This document shows, piece by piece, positions 1 through 13,334 of a stretch of 64,000 bases of DNA. The notes beneath the pieces are model-generated. The model did no database searches, was not told the origin of the DNA, and saw only the letters and a program-made list of their open reading frames with translations. Source of the stretch: Tsukamurella sp. M9C. GTDB taxonomy: Bacteria > Actinomycetota > Actinomycetes > Mycobacteriales > Mycobacteriaceae. How positions within the stretch are numbered: the stretch's first letter is position 1; the number at the start of each line of letters is the position of its first letter. The position numbers and the translations under genes were made by a program. The DNA lies in assembly GCF_020169415.1 (NCBI RefSeq), contig NZ_JAIULG010000005.1:1-64000 (forward strand). Direction: 5' to 3'.

Positions 1-2585
1 CCGCCGCCCCGGGCGCGGGTTCCGCACCCGGCGCGGGCCGCGCACCGTCGAGCCCGGCCCCGTCGAGCCCGGCCCCGTCGGGCCCGGGCGAGCCCCGCAC
101 CGCCTATCAGCCGCTCTCCGGCCGCCCCGTCGACGGTGCCGAGCTCGCGGCGGAGGCCGACCGCGGCGCCCCGTCGCGCCCGGCCGCGCCGGCCGAGCAG
201 CCCGTCGTGATCCGCAAGGCGGCCCCCGCCGCGCCCGCCCCCGGCGGTGACGGACCGGGCGGTGACGGCCCCGGCGGCGATGGCCCCGGTGGTGACGGGC
301 CGGGCGGCGGCGACGGTGACGGCCCCGACGAGCCGGACGACGGCGACCATGACGACTCCGACAAGAAGGGACTGCGAGCGCTCGTGAGCGGTTCACTGTT
401 CCGACGCGTCGTGACCGGCGGCGTGGCCGCGGTCGCGCTGATCCTGGTGGTCGCGCTGCTGGCTTTCCTCGTCGGCTACTGGCGCACCGACGTGCCGCAG
501 CCGGGCGAGATCCAGACCAATCAGGTCGCGACCATCGTCATGAAGGACGGCAACACGCCCATCGCGCGCGTCGTGCCCCCCGAGGGCAACCGCGAGATCC
601 TGCCCGCGCAGGACATCCCCGACGTCATGAAGAACGCGATCATGGCCGCGGAGGACCGCGACTTCGCCACCAACCCCGGCTTCTCCCTCAAGGGCTTCGC
701 GCGGGCCGTGTGGAAGCGCATCCCGGGCGTCGCCGGCGACGGCGAGGACGCCGGCGGTGGCTCCACCATCACCCAGCAGTACGTGAAGAACGCGCTGGTC
801 GGCGACGAATCGTCGCTGTCGCGCAAGTGGAAAGAGCTCATCATCTCCACCAAGATGTCCAACTCCTGGTCCAAGGACGACATCATGGCGGCGTACCTGA
901 ACACGATCTACTTCGGCCGTGGTGCGTACGGCATCCAGGCGGCGTCGAAGGCCTACTTCAACGTCAACGCCAAGGACCTCAAGGCCGAGCAGGCCGCGCT
1001 CCTCGCCGGCCTCGTCCGCGGACCGTCGCTGTACGAGCCCACGACCCACCTGGCCGACGCCACCGGCCGCTGGAACTACGTGCTCGACGGCATGGTCGAC
1101 ATGAAGACCCTCGACCCCGCGCAGCGCGCCAAGCTGCAGTTCCCGAAGACGATCGCCCCGGGGCGCGGCGCCGGCGACGACCTGTCCGCGGGCCCGAACG
1201 GCCTGATCAAGACGCAGGTGCTGCGCGAGCTCAAGGACGCCGGCATCGACGAGTCCACGCTCAGCACGCAGGGCCTGAAGATCACCACGACGATCGACGC
1301 GCAGGCGCAGGCCGCAGCGGTGAAGGCCGCGGCGAACATGACCGAGAACCAGCCGAAGGACCTGCGCACGGCGATCGTCTCCGTCGACCCGAAGACGGGC
1401 GGCGTCCTCGCCTACTACGGCGGCAGCGACGGCAACGGCTACGACCGCGTCCAGGCCGGCCTGCAGACGGGCTCGTCGTTCAAGGTCTTCGCGCTGGTCG
1501 CGGGCCTGGAGCAGGGCATCGGCCTCTCCCGCGTCTACTCCTCCTCGCCGTTCAAGGCGCAGGGCGTCACGGTCAACAACTCCGACGGCGAGTCCTGCGG
1601 CAGCTGCAACCTGGCGACCGCGATGAAGATGTCGCTGAACACGGTCTACTACCGCCTCATGATGGACCTGAACAACCAGGCCCAGGACGTCGCCGACGCG
1701 GCGCACAAGGCGGGCGTCGCCGAGAGCTTCGGCAACATCCAGAAGACCCTGCAGCAGTCCGACGGCAGCGGCGTCGAGGGCGGCGTCGTCCTCGGCCAGT
1801 ACCAGAGCCGCCCCATCGACATGGCGTCCGCGTACGCGACCTTCGCCGCCGAGGGGATCTACCGCGCGCCGCACCTGATCTCCAAGGTGACCACCGCCGA
1901 CGGCCGCACGCTGCTGGACCGGCAGAACGATCCGGGCGAGCGCCGCTTCAGCAAGGACGTCGCCAACAACGTGACCGCGGCGCTGCAGCCCATCGCCTCG
2001 TACTCCAACGGCAACGGGCTCGCGGGGGGCCGCGCCTCGGCCGCCAAGACCGGCACCGCGCAGTACCAGGACACGGGCCAGAACAAGGACGCCTGGATGG
2101 TGGGCTACACCCCGTCGATCTCCACCGCGGTGTGGGTCGGCAACGACAAGGGCGGTCCGATCACCAACGGCTGGGGCGGGCCCATCTACGGCTCGGGCGT
2201 CCCGTCGACCGTGTGGAAGCAGACGATGGACGGCGCCCTCTCGGACACCGATTACGAGTCCTTCCCGACCCCCGGCATGATCGGCGGCCAGGCGGGCGTC
2301 CCGGTGGAGACCCGGGTGCGGCCCTCGTCGACGGGATCGGCGTCCGCGTCGGCGTCGGCGGGCGAGAGCGGGTCGGCGACCCGCACCGTGCCGGGCCTGC
2401 CCGGCGTGCCGCTGCCGACCTTCCCGTGGGACCCGACGACGCAGCCCGGCGGCGGCAACCCGACCAACCCCGGTGGGCAGACCACGCGGCCCCGGCCGGG
2501 CGCCGGGACCGGTAACGGCAACGGGACGGTCCCCGGCAACGGCGGCCGCACGGTGGCACCGCGGGTGACGAACCCGGTGCCGTGA
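1..2585 (+). CDS. ponA: Bifunctional penicillin-binding protein PonA (class A PBP), 5' end outside window
   Basis: Peptidoglycan glycosyltransferase/transpeptidase that polymerises and cross-links the cell wall at the outer face of the membrane. The frame is open to base 1 and upstream residues are Ala/Pro/Ser/Gly-rich, so the real start lies before the window; the ATG at 207 is probably internal. Visible in order: a disordered cytoplasmic N-terminus with GGDGP repeats, one membrane segment (about 410-480), the GT51 domain with its EDRDF motif (651-665) and a GGSTITQQ motif (about 755-780), then the transpeptidase with SSFK (catalytic Ser codon at 1473), SLN (1632) and KTGT (2046). The tail is Pro/Gly/Thr-rich. 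Translationally coupled to the next gene by a GTGA overlap. Same gene order as M. tuberculosis Rv0050-Rv0051. Confidence 0.95.
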   Translation, partial: AAPGAGSAPGAGRAPSSPAPSSPAPSGPGEPRTAYQPLSGRPVDGAELAAEADRGAPSRPAAPAEQPVVIRKAAPAAPAPGGDGPGGDGPGGDGPGGDGPGGGDGDGPDEPDDGDHDDSDKKGLRALVSGSLFRRVVTGGVAAVALILVVALLAFLVGYWRTDVPQPGEIQTNQVATIVMKDGNTPIARVVPPEGNREILPAQDIPDVMKNAIMAAEDRDFATNPGFSLKGFARAVWKRIPGVAGDGEDAGGGSTITQQYVKNALVGDESSLSRKWKELIISTKMSNSWSKDDIMAAYLNTIYFGRGAYGIQAASKAYFNVNAKDLKAEQAALLAGLVRGPSLYEPTTHLADATGRWNYVLDGMVDMKTLDPAQRAKLQFPKTIAPGRGAGDDLSAGPNGLIKTQVLRELKDAGIDESTLSTQGLKITTTIDAQAQAAAVKAAANMTENQPKDLRTAIVSVDPKTGGVLAYYGGSDGNGYDRVQAGLQTGSSFKVFALVAGLEQGIGLSRVYSSSPFKAQGVTVNNSDGESCGSCNLATAMKMSLNTVYYRLMMDLNNQAQDVADAAHKAGVAESFGNIQKTLQQSDGSGVEGGVVLGQYQSRPIDMASAYATFAAEGIYRAPHLISKVTTADGRTLLDRQNDPGERRFSKDVANNVTAALQPIASYSNGNGLAGGRASAAKTGTAQYQDTGQNKDAWMVGYTPSISTAVWVGNDKGGPITNGWGGPIYGSGVPSTVWKQTMDGALSDTDYESFPTPGMIGGQAGVPVETRVRPSSTGSASASASAGESGSATRTVPGLPGVPLPTFPWDPTTQPGGGNPTNPGGQTTRPRPGAGTGNGNGTVPGNGGRTVAPRVTNPVP
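243..302 (+). repeat. Four tandem 15-bp units encoding GGDGP
   Basis: Four in-frame 15-bp repeats code for Gly-Gly-Asp-Gly-Pro in the disordered N-terminal region of PonA. A second 15-bp Ser/Pro/Ala repeat lies just upstream at about 46-90. The units differ at third codon positions, so they are selected or maintained at protein level rather than being a very recent slippage product. Confidence 0.8.
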
Positions 2586-4267
2586 CGGAACCCCGCGCGA
2601 CGGCCCCGGAGGCGGACGACGACGATCGCCTCCACGTCAGCCCCGGCCCGTTCGACCCGGCCACGGTCATCGAGCCGGACCGGGACGTGCCCAGTCACAC
2701 GGATGCCGTCGCGCGGGACTTCTCGACGGTGCTCGGCGGCCCGGTGGGCGCGCACGCGCTCGTCGGCTTCCAGCGCTTCTTCACGCCGCTGCGCCTGATC
2801 CTGCTGGTGGCGGTGCTGTTCCTGGCCCTGGGCTGGACCACCAAGGCCGGCTGCCTGCAGCAGAAGTCCGACGGCGGGCAGCTCGTGCTGGACTGGTCGG
2901 GCAACCGGCCGTACGCCGCGATGTGCTACTCGGACACCGTGCCGCTGTACGGCGCGGAGCGGCTCAACGAGGGCCTGATGCCCTACGTGACCCAGTTCTT
3001 CGACACCGACCCCACGGGCGCCCGCCAGGAGCGCTACATGGAGTACCCGGTGCTCACCGGCATGTACCAGTACGCGTCCATGAAGGTCGCCAAGGTGTGG
3101 GTGACCCTGCACGAGAAGTGGGGCGTGCCCGCGGCGATCGAGGTGGTGCTGTTCTTCACCGTGGCCGCCGTCGGGCTGGCCCTGTTCTGGCTGATCGCGG
3201 TGTGGGCCACGACCCGGTTAGCCGGCGGCGCGGCCTCCCCGTCGCGCCCCGCCGCGCGCCGCCCGTGGGACGTGATGCTCATGGCCGCGTCGCCGCTGGT
3301 GATCGTGCACGCCTTCACCAACTTCGACGCGATCGCCGTGGCCGCGATGGCCGTGGGGATGCTGCTGTGGTCGCGCGAGAAGCACGCCTGGGCCGGCCTG
3401 GTCCTGGGGCTGGGCACCGCGGCGAAGCTCTACCCCGCCTTCCTGCTGATCGTGCTGTTCTTCCTATGCCTGCGCGCCGGCCGGCTGCGCCCCTGGTTCA
3501 CCGCGACGGCGGTGGCGCTGGCGACGTGGATCGCGGTGAACCTGCCGATCCTCGTGGCCGCCCCGCGCGGCTGGTGGGAGTTCTTCCACCGCAACTCGAT
3601 CCGCGCCGTCGACATGGACTCCATCTACGCCGTGATCAGCTCCTTCACCGGCGGCTGGGTGTTCGGCGGCCAGGGCCCGCGCGGCGGCGCCTCGTCGCTG
3701 GCGAACGGGATCACGCTGCTGCTCTTCGTCGCGGTCATCGCGGGCGTCGGCTACCTCGCGCTGAAGGCGCCGCGGCGGCCGCGCGTCGCGCAGCTCGCCT
3801 TCCTGCTGGTGGCCGGCTTCCTGCTGGTGAACAAGGTGTGGAGCCCGCAGTACTCGCTGTGGCTGGTGCCGTTGGCCGTGCTCGCGATCCCGCACACCCG
3901 GATCCTGCTCGCCTGGATGACCATCGACGCCCTCGTCTGGGTGCCGCGGATGATGTACTTCCTCGGCATGCAGAACAGGGGCCTGCCGGAGCAGGCCTTC
4001 ACGGCCACCGTCCTCCTGCGCGACCTCGCCGTGATCGGCCTGTGCGCGCTGGTGATCCGGCAGATCTACCGGCCCGACGAGGACCTGGTCCGGTCGACGT
4101 TCCCGGGCCCGTACTCGCCGCCGCTCGACGACCCGGCGGGCGGCGTGCTCGACGGTGCGCCGGACTCCTCCTCGCTGCGCAGCCGCAGCGCGCAGCGCGG
4201 CAGGTACCAGATGAAGACGACGAGCAGGGCCGCCCGGCCCCAGACGCCGATCCAGACGCCCCACTGA
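2582..4267 (+). CDS. GT87-family integral membrane glycosyltransferase (Rv0051-like)
   Basis: 561-residue polytopic membrane protein of the GT87/DUF2029 class, whose characterised members (PimE) transfer mannose from polyprenyl-phosphate-mannose on the periplasmic side. The GTG start overlaps the ponA stop, as in the M. tuberculosis Rv0050-Rv0051 pair. About 85 hydrophilic residues precede the first membrane segment; an acidic extracytoplasmic loop with YMEYP, the AAKLYP stretch and the KVWSPQY motif before the last helices are family hallmarks. The C-terminus is unusual: after a hydrophilic DDPAGG region the frame reads on, antisense to the 3' end of the next gene, for about 200 bp. The acceptor substrate cannot be read from sequence. 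Confidence 0.85.
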   Translation: MTEPRATAPEADDDDRLHVSPGPFDPATVIEPDRDVPSHTDAVARDFSTVLGGPVGAHALVGFQRFFTPLRLILLVAVLFLALGWTTKAGCLQQKSDGGQLVLDWSGNRPYAAMCYSDTVPLYGAERLNEGLMPYVTQFFDTDPTGARQERYMEYPVLTGMYQYASMKVAKVWVTLHEKWGVPAAIEVVLFFTVAAVGLALFWLIAVWATTRLAGGAASPSRPAARRPWDVMLMAASPLVIVHAFTNFDAIAVAAMAVGMLLWSREKHAWAGLVLGLGTAAKLYPAFLLIVLFFLCLRAGRLRPWFTATAVALATWIAVNLPILVAAPRGWWEFFHRNSIRAVDMDSIYAVISSFTGGWVFGGQGPRGGASSLANGITLLLFVAVIAGVGYLALKAPRRPRVAQLAFLLVAGFLLVNKVWSPQYSLWLVPLAVLAIPHTRILLAWMTIDALVWVPRMMYFLGMQNRGLPEQAFTATVLLRDLAVIGLCALVIRQIYRPDEDLVRSTFPGPYSPPLDDPAGGVLDGAPDSSSLRSRSAQRGRYQMKTTSRAARPQTPIQTPH

Positions 4268-5502
4268 ACCCACCAGGTGATGGGCAGGTGGGCCGCGTGC
4301 TCGGAGAAGTAGTTCCACACCGTGAGCTCGAGGCTCAGGTCGAACAGCAGGTACGCCGCGATGAGCCGCCAGTCGACCCTGAGCAGGATGAAGAAGGGCA
4401 GCAGCCACAGCACGTACTGCGGTGAGTGCACCTTGTGGAACAGCATGAACGCGGCCAGGATCGCGCCGCTCACGCCGAGCCAGGGATACACGCCGGTGCT
4501 CCGGTAGCGCAGCCAGCCGTACACCAGCAGCGCCGCGATCGAGATCACGATGAGCAGCGGTGAGACGGAGGAGACGAAGGCGTCGTAGTCCTTCGGGTCG
4601 TCGAAGGCCTTGAGCACGCCCCAGTACCAGATCGAGTTGGTCGACAGGTCGGCCGTGCGCAGCTCCTGGAACTTCAGCGACGCCCGCCAGCCCTCGAAGC
4701 CGAAGACCATGAAGGGCACGTTGATCGCGACGGCCACCACCACGGCCGTCGCGGCCGTGGCCGCGGCGCCCACCCAGTCGAGCAGGCGCCAGTCGACGCG
4801 GGCGCGCCGCCCGGGACCGTCGGGCAGGGCGACGGTGCCCGACCTGCCGTGGGTGAGCACGTACAGCACCAGCGGCGCGACGAACAGGCCCGGATAGATC
4901 TTGAGGTCGAAGCCCACGGCGAGCACCGCGGCCGTGGCGATCGCGGGGATCCGGATCGACCCGCCGGTCCTGTCGGCCCAGGCCATGATGCCGAAGCCGA
5001 CGGTCGCCGCGGCGACCACCGGTAGCTCCATGTTGTGGAAGGCGTAGAGCGCCAGCGGCGGCGCCACGGCCCACAGCGCGGCGGTGCGGCCCGAGACCTT
5101 AGCCAGCACCCAGCCGGTGAGCAGCCCGAACGGGGCCAGCAGCAGCGCCATGTGCAGGAGGAACTCGGCGTCGTTGTGAGCGCCGATCGCGCCGACCCAG
5201 AACAGGAGGCCGCTGAGCACGGGGTACTCGATGGCGCCGCCCTGCAGCTTGCCGTCGCCGTCGATCCAGCCGGTCAGGTACGGGAAGACGTGGTTGTTGA
5301 CCTCGCGGCCCGTCCACAGGAACTGGATGTCGGAGTAGCAGATCCGGCCGGGCGTCGACGCGAAGCCCTCGGAGCGGCCGAACTCGTCGAAGGGCGCGCC
5401 GGTGCACTGCGCCTTGATCTGATAGCCGATGACGAGCGCGAGAACGGTGAGACCGAGCACGGTCCACGCCACCCGATCTGGGCGGAAACTGGGCCGGGAC
5501 AT
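4066..5502 (-). CDS. Second GT87-family membrane glycosyltransferase
   Basis: About 478 residues with many membrane helices, related to the convergent neighbour: it has an acidic loop ending in IEYPVL, a DLKIYPG stretch and a KVHSPQYVLW motif in the equivalent place. It is likely another polyprenyl-phosphate-sugar-dependent transferase acting outside the membrane on a cell-wall or lipoglycan acceptor. Start taken as the ATG at 5502; a GTG at 5511 is in frame. Its last 67 codons lie antisense to the preceding gene: the tail Ser/Gly/Pro-rich region mirrors the hydrophilic tail of the other protein. The pair may be an old inverted duplication, but the overlap itself is what is seen. Confidence 0.8.
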   Translation of the reverse strand: MSRPSFRPDRVAWTVLGLTVLALVIGYQIKAQCTGAPFDEFGRSEGFASTPGRICYSDIQFLWTGREVNNHVFPYLTGWIDGDGKLQGGAIEYPVLSGLLFWVGAIGAHNDAEFLLHMALLLAPFGLLTGWVLAKVSGRTAALWAVAPPLALYAFHNMELPVVAAATVGFGIMAWADRTGGSIRIPAIATAAVLAVGFDLKIYPGLFVAPLVLYVLTHGRSGTVALPDGPGRRARVDWRLLDWVGAAATAATAVVVAVAINVPFMVFGFEGWRASLKFQELRTADLSTNSIWYWGVLKAFDDPKDYDAFVSSVSPLLIVISIAALLVYGWLRYRSTGVYPWLGVSGAILAAFMLFHKVHSPQYVLWLLPFFILLRVDWRLIAAYLLFDLSLELTVWNYFSEHAAHLPITWWVQWGVWIGVWGRAALLVVFIWYLPRCALRLRSEEESGAPSSTPPAGSSSGGEYGPGNVDRTRSSSGR

Positions 5503-5550
5503 GCGCCCCACCCTATCCGCCTGCGCGGACGGCCCAGGTCGACGGTGCCG

Positions 5551-6393
5551 TCACGATCCGGACGCGAGGAACTGCAGCGGGTTCGCGTTCCATATGCCGT
5601 GGATCACCAGCAGCGGCCACATCACGCGGTACCGCAGCCACAGGAAGCCCAGGAACAGCCCGCTCACGCCCTGGTTCGCGAGCACGTTCATCGCGTCCAG
5701 GGGTAGGTCGCCGGAGCCCTGGATGGCGACGTGCCAGGACGCCCACACCAGCGCGGAGAGCGCGACGGCCGCCCACGGCCCGAGCACCGCGTGCCAGCGG
5801 GTGAGCAGCCACCGCCGGTAGAACACCTCCTCGAGCAGCGCGTTGATCGCGAAGCCGACGAGCAGCAGGAGCGCCGCATCGAGCAGCGGCACCCCGGCGA
5901 GGAAGTTCTCGCTCCGGTCGCTCAGCGCCAGGTACACGGCCAGGTAGGCGATCACGGCGGGTACCGGCGTCCACCCGGCCCGCGCCGTCGGGTCCGGCCA
6001 GCGGCGGCCCCACCGCCGGTCGAGCGCGAAGACCGCGGCCGGCACCGCGAGCAGCAGCCCCAGCTTGAGCGCCGTGTACTTCGGCTCCTCGGGGCCGAGC
6101 ACGATCAGCGCCGCCGCGAAACCGACGCCGCAGGCCAGCAGGATCCAGGCCTGGGGCCGCGGGTTCGACGGTGCGGCCGTCCCGGTCCCGTCCGCCGACG
6201 TGCCGCGCGCGCGGACGGCGAGCGCGACGAGCAGGCCCGCGACCACCGGGGCCCAGGGCTGCCACCACGGGATCGTGTCCGGCGAGTCCGCGGTGTACCG
6301 CAGGCCGCGCCCCGTCGTCGCGGCGACCAGGGAGGAGCCGGCGATCGCGCCGATGCCGAGCACCGCCACCGTCCGCCCCGCCCACGCCTTCAC
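5551..6393 (-). CDS. CPBP-family intramembrane metalloprotease (CAAX protease/Abi type)
   Basis: 280-residue membrane protein with the three signature motifs of the CAAX amino-terminal protease family: EEVFYRR (Glu188, Glu189, Arg193), WASWH (His221) and HGIWN (His265, Asn269), all predicted in or next to membrane helices. Bacterial members process membrane peptides or proteins; the substrate here is unknown. The start is a GTG at 6393 with only a weak upstream ribosome site, so the N-terminus is uncertain. It stands alone, transcribed in the same direction as the glycosyltransferase and divergently from the lipoprotein gene at 6507. Confidence 0.85.
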   Translation of the reverse strand: MKAWAGRTVAVLGIGAIAGSSLVAATTGRGLRYTADSPDTIPWWQPWAPVVAGLLVALAVRARGTSADGTGTAAPSNPRPQAWILLACGVGFAAALIVLGPEEPKYTALKLGLLLAVPAAVFALDRRWGRRWPDPTARAGWTPVPAVIAYLAVYLALSDRSENFLAGVPLLDAALLLLVGFAINALLEEVFYRRWLLTRWHAVLGPWAAVALSALVWASWHVAIQGSGDLPLDAMNVLANQGVSGLFLGFLWLRYRVMWPLLVIHGIWNANPLQFLASGS

Positions 6394-6506
6394 GCCCCTA
6401 CTGTGCGTGCGGCGACGAGGAATGTCCAGACCTGTGTTAACGATCTTGTGCCGCCGGTCGATCAGGGGGTAGCCGGATCACGGGGAGACGGTGGGGAGGA
6501 TCTGTC

Positions 6507-10382
<3,876 letters not shown>

Positions 10383-10417
10383 CGGCCCCTGATCAACCCA
10401 GGGTGATGTAAAGCATA

Positions 10418-10447
10418 TTGCACGGTCGTCTTATGGCGCTCTAAGTT
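10418..10447 (+). promoter_or_regulatory. Candidate promoter of the DUF805 gene
   Basis: TTGCAC (10418-10423) and TAAGTT (10442-10447) are separated by 18 bp in an AT-rich stretch between the crotonase stop and the DUF805 gene. The ribosome site AGGGGG follows at 10481. Sequence match only. Confidence 0.35.
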
Positions 10448-10492
10448 TCTCCCCGACGGTCGAACATCGGCCAATTGACCAGGGGGAATCAG

Positions 10493-10993
10493 ATGACGGA
10501 CTATTATCAGCAGCAGTACGAGGTACCGACCGCCGGGACGCGCAATCCTGACGATCTGACATCGCCGCTCTACGGCGCGACCTTCGGGCAGGCGCTTCGC
10601 CGCTTCTTCGCGAGCTACCTCACGTCCGCGGGCCGTGCGTCGCGGAGTGAGTTCTGGTGGGTGGCGCTGGCGGCGGCGGGCGTGTCCGCCGTGGGCATCG
10701 TGCTCATCGCCATCGGCAATGCGATCACGGGGGACGACGGGAGCGGTGCCGCCATGTTCCCCACGATCATCGGCGTCGTGGTCCTCCTGGTGAGCGGCTT
10801 CGTCTTCGGCCTCGGCAGTATCTGCCTGACCATTCGGCGATTGCACGACATCAACGCCTCCGGCTGGTGGTACCTGCCGATCTTCCTACTGGGACCGATT
10901 CCGCTCGTCGGCTTCCTCGTCTACATCGCGATCATCGTGATCGGAGTGCTGCCGAGCAACCCCTCGGGAATCCGCTTCGACGCCCGGTCGTAG
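10493..10993 (+). CDS. DUF805-family small membrane protein
   Basis: 166 residues. After a hydrophilic Tyr/Gln-rich N-terminus of about 40 residues comes the DUF805 core: GRASRSEFWW, then several membrane segments and a C-terminal RRLHDINASGWW stretch typical of the family. Function of DUF805 is not established. The ATG at 10493 is preferred over the in-frame TTG at 10475 because AGGGGG lies 6 bases upstream. It stands alone with its own promoter candidate and a strong terminator downstream. Confidence 0.85.
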   Translation: MTDYYQQQYEVPTAGTRNPDDLTSPLYGATFGQALRRFFASYLTSAGRASRSEFWWVALAAAGVSAVGIVLIAIGNAITGDDGSGAAMFPTIIGVVVLLVSGFVFGLGSICLTIRRLHDINASGWWYLPIFLLGPIPLVGFLVYIAIIVIGVLPSNPSGIRFDARS

Positions 10994-11067
10994 CCAGCAG
11001 CACCTTTCGCTTCGAAAGATGTTCGGCCACGGGCGCTCCGGCGCGGTTCTCGCTGTGACCGAAACGA

Positions 11068-11105
11068 GAGGGCCCGGCACCGTCGAACGACGGTGCCGGG
11101 CCCTT
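11068..11105. terminator. Intrinsic-type hairpin between DUF805 gene and fadB
   Basis: A 16-bp perfect inverted repeat (GGGCCCGGCACCGTCG and its complement) with a 2-base AA centre, followed by TTC. It lies between two convergent genes and can serve both. Each arm contains one copy of the octamer GACGGTGC that is over-represented in the window. Confidence 0.75.
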
Positions 11106-11129
11106 CGCGCTACGGCCTAGCGGTGAGTC

Positions 11130-13301
11130 CTACTCGTAGGTCTCACCGGCCTCGGCCTTGGCGACCAGGGAGGCGGGCGGGGTGAACTGCGCGCCGTACT
11201 TGGTCAGCTCCTGCGCGCGCGCGACGAAGGCCTTCGGGCCCACGGTGCCGTCCGGGGCGGTGTAGCCGTTGATGAACTGCAGCACGCCGCCGGTCCAGGC
11301 GGGGAAGCCGATGCCGAAGATCGAGCCGATGTTGGCGTCGGCGACGGAGTCCATGACGCCCTCGTCGAAGCAGCGCACCGTCTCGAGCGACTCGGCGAAC
11401 AGCATCCGGTCGATCATGTCCTGCAGCGGGATGTCCTGCCCGGCGGGCAGGAGATCCTTCAGCCCCGGCCACAGGCCGGTGCGCTTGCCGTCCACGTAGT
11501 CGTAGAAGCCGGCGCCGTCCTTGCGGCCGGTGCGGCCCGCGTCCACCATCGCGTCGACCACGGCGTCGCTGCCGTGCGGGGGCAGCGGGTTGCCCGCGGC
11601 CTCGGCGGCGGCGCGGGTCTCCTTGCGGATCTTCTGCGGCAGGGTGAGCGTCAGCTCGTCCATGAGCTGCAGCGGCGCTGCCGGGTAGCCGGCCTGCTGG
11701 CCCGCCTGCTCGATCAGCACCGGGTTCACGCCCTCGCCGACGGCCGCGATGGCCTCGTTGACGAAGGTGCCGATGACGCGGGAGGTGAAGAAGCCGCGCG
11801 AGTCGTTGACCACGATCGGGGTCTTCTTGATCTGCAGCGTGTAGTCGATGACCTTGGCCAGCACCGCATCCGAGGTCTTGGCGCCGCGGATGATCTCGAC
11901 CAGCGGCATCTTGTCCACGGGGGAGAAGAAGTGGATGCCGATGAAGTCCTCGGAGCGCTTGACGCCCTCGGCGAGAATGGTGATGGGCAGCGTCGAGGTG
12001 TTCGAGCCGAGGATGGCGTCGGGCTCGACGATGTCCTCGATCTCCTGGAAGACCTTGTTCTTCACCTCGACCGACTCGAACGCGGCCTCGATCACGAGGT
12101 CCACGCCGGCGAAGTCGGCGGGATCGACGGTGGGCGTGATGCGCGCGAGCAGCTCCGCCGACTTCTCGGCGGTGGTGCGGCCCTTGGCCAGTGCCTTCTC
12201 CTCGAGCTTCTCGGAGTAGGCCTTGCCCCGCTTGGCGGCGTCGAGGTCGATGTCCTTGAGGACGACCTCGATGCCCGCCTTGGCGGAGACGTACGCGATG
12301 GCCGCGCCCATCATGCCGGCGCCGATGACGCCGACCTTCTTGGCGGTGTACTTGTCGTAGCCGTCGGGGCGCGAGCCGCCGCCGTTGATGTGCTGCAGGT
12401 CGAAGAAGAACGCCTTGATCATGTTCTTCGAGACCTGGCCGGTGGCCAGCGAGATGAAGTAGCGGCCCTCGATCACGCTGGCGGTGTCGAAGTCCACCAG
12501 CGCGCCCTCGACGGCCGCGGCCATGATCGCGCGCGGCGCGGGCATGGGCGCGCCCTTGAGCTGCTTGCGCAGGTTCGAGGGGAAGGCGGGCAGGTTCGCG
12601 GCGATCGCCGGCGAGGTCGGCGAGCCGCCGGGGATCTTGTAGCCCTTGACGTCCCAGGGCTGCACGCCGCCCTCGGGGTTGGCCTTGATCCACGCCTTCG
12701 CGGCCGGGATCAGCTCCTCGACGGTGTCGACGACCTCGTGGACCAGGCCCACCTCCTTGGCCTTGGCGGGCTTCATGCGGGTGCCCTGCAGCAGCACGCC
12801 CATGAGGGCGCCCTGCAGGCCCAGGAGGCGCACGGTGCGGGTCACGCCGCCGCCGCCGGGGAGCAAGCCCAGGGTGACCTCGGGCAGGCCGATCTGCGAG
12901 CCGCGCGCGTCGGCGGCGATGCGGTGGTGCGTGGCCAGCGCGATCTCCAGGCCGCCGCCGAGGGCGGCGCCGTTGATCGCGGCGACCACGGGCTTGCCGA
13001 GTGTCTCGAGGCGGCGCAGCGCGGCCTTCATCGACTCGACGTTGTCGCGCAGGGTCGCGGCGTCCTCGGGCCGCGCCTGGCGGATCTGGTTCAGGTTGCC
13101 GCCGGCGAAGAAGGTCTTCTTCGCGGAGGTCAGCACGACGCCCGTGATGGAGTCCTTCTCGGCCTCCAGGCGGTCGATGGTGGCGCCCATCGACTCGCGG
13201 TACAGGTCGTTCATGGTGTTCGCGGAGCTGGAGGGGTCGTCCATCGTCAGCACGACGATGCCGTCGGCGTCCTGTTCCCAGCGGATCATGTTCTCAGCCA
13301 T
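11130..13301 (-). CDS. fadB: Trifunctional-enzyme alpha subunit: enoyl-CoA hydratase / 3-hydroxyacyl-CoA dehydrogenase
   Basis: 723-residue beta-oxidation multienzyme. The N-terminal crotonase domain (about 1-200) keeps both catalytic Glu (GGGLE and LPEVTLG). The central NAD-binding domain begins near residue 325 with GVIGAGMMGAAIA; the SNTSTLPI and GIHFFSPVDKMPLVE segments (active-site His) belong to the 3-hydroxyacyl-CoA dehydrogenase, followed by its C-terminal helical domains. It converts enoyl-CoA to 3-ketoacyl-CoA, which the thiolase encoded just upstream cleaves. The ATG at 13301 follows fadA by 33 bp, so the two form an operon. It matches the M. tuberculosis FadB (Rv0860) type. Confidence 0.95.
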   Translation of the reverse strand: MAENMIRWEQDADGIVVLTMDDPSSSANTMNDLYRESMGATIDRLEAEKDSITGVVLTSAKKTFFAGGNLNQIRQARPEDAATLRDNVESMKAALRRLETLGKPVVAAINGAALGGGLEIALATHHRIAADARGSQIGLPEVTLGLLPGGGGVTRTVRLLGLQGALMGVLLQGTRMKPAKAKEVGLVHEVVDTVEELIPAAKAWIKANPEGGVQPWDVKGYKIPGGSPTSPAIAANLPAFPSNLRKQLKGAPMPAPRAIMAAAVEGALVDFDTASVIEGRYFISLATGQVSKNMIKAFFFDLQHINGGGSRPDGYDKYTAKKVGVIGAGMMGAAIAYVSAKAGIEVVLKDIDLDAAKRGKAYSEKLEEKALAKGRTTAEKSAELLARITPTVDPADFAGVDLVIEAAFESVEVKNKVFQEIEDIVEPDAILGSNTSTLPITILAEGVKRSEDFIGIHFFSPVDKMPLVEIIRGAKTSDAVLAKVIDYTLQIKKTPIVVNDSRGFFTSRVIGTFVNEAIAAVGEGVNPVLIEQAGQQAGYPAAPLQLMDELTLTLPQKIRKETRAAAEAAGNPLPPHGSDAVVDAMVDAGRTGRKDGAGFYDYVDGKRTGLWPGLKDLLPAGQDIPLQDMIDRMLFAESLETVRCFDEGVMDSVADANIGSIFGIGFPAWTGGVLQFINGYTAPDGTVGPKAFVARAQELTKYGAQFTPPASLVAKAEAGETYE

Positions 13302-13334
13302 GTCTATTGTTGTCTCCGTAGTCTTTCCGGCCGG

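Noticed and set aside
5035-5706. Plus-strand open frame antisense to the second GT87 gene and the protease gene
   Set aside because: The translation has no recognisable domain and an Arg/Gln/Glu-rich composition typical of antisense frames; the minus-strand genes are well supported.
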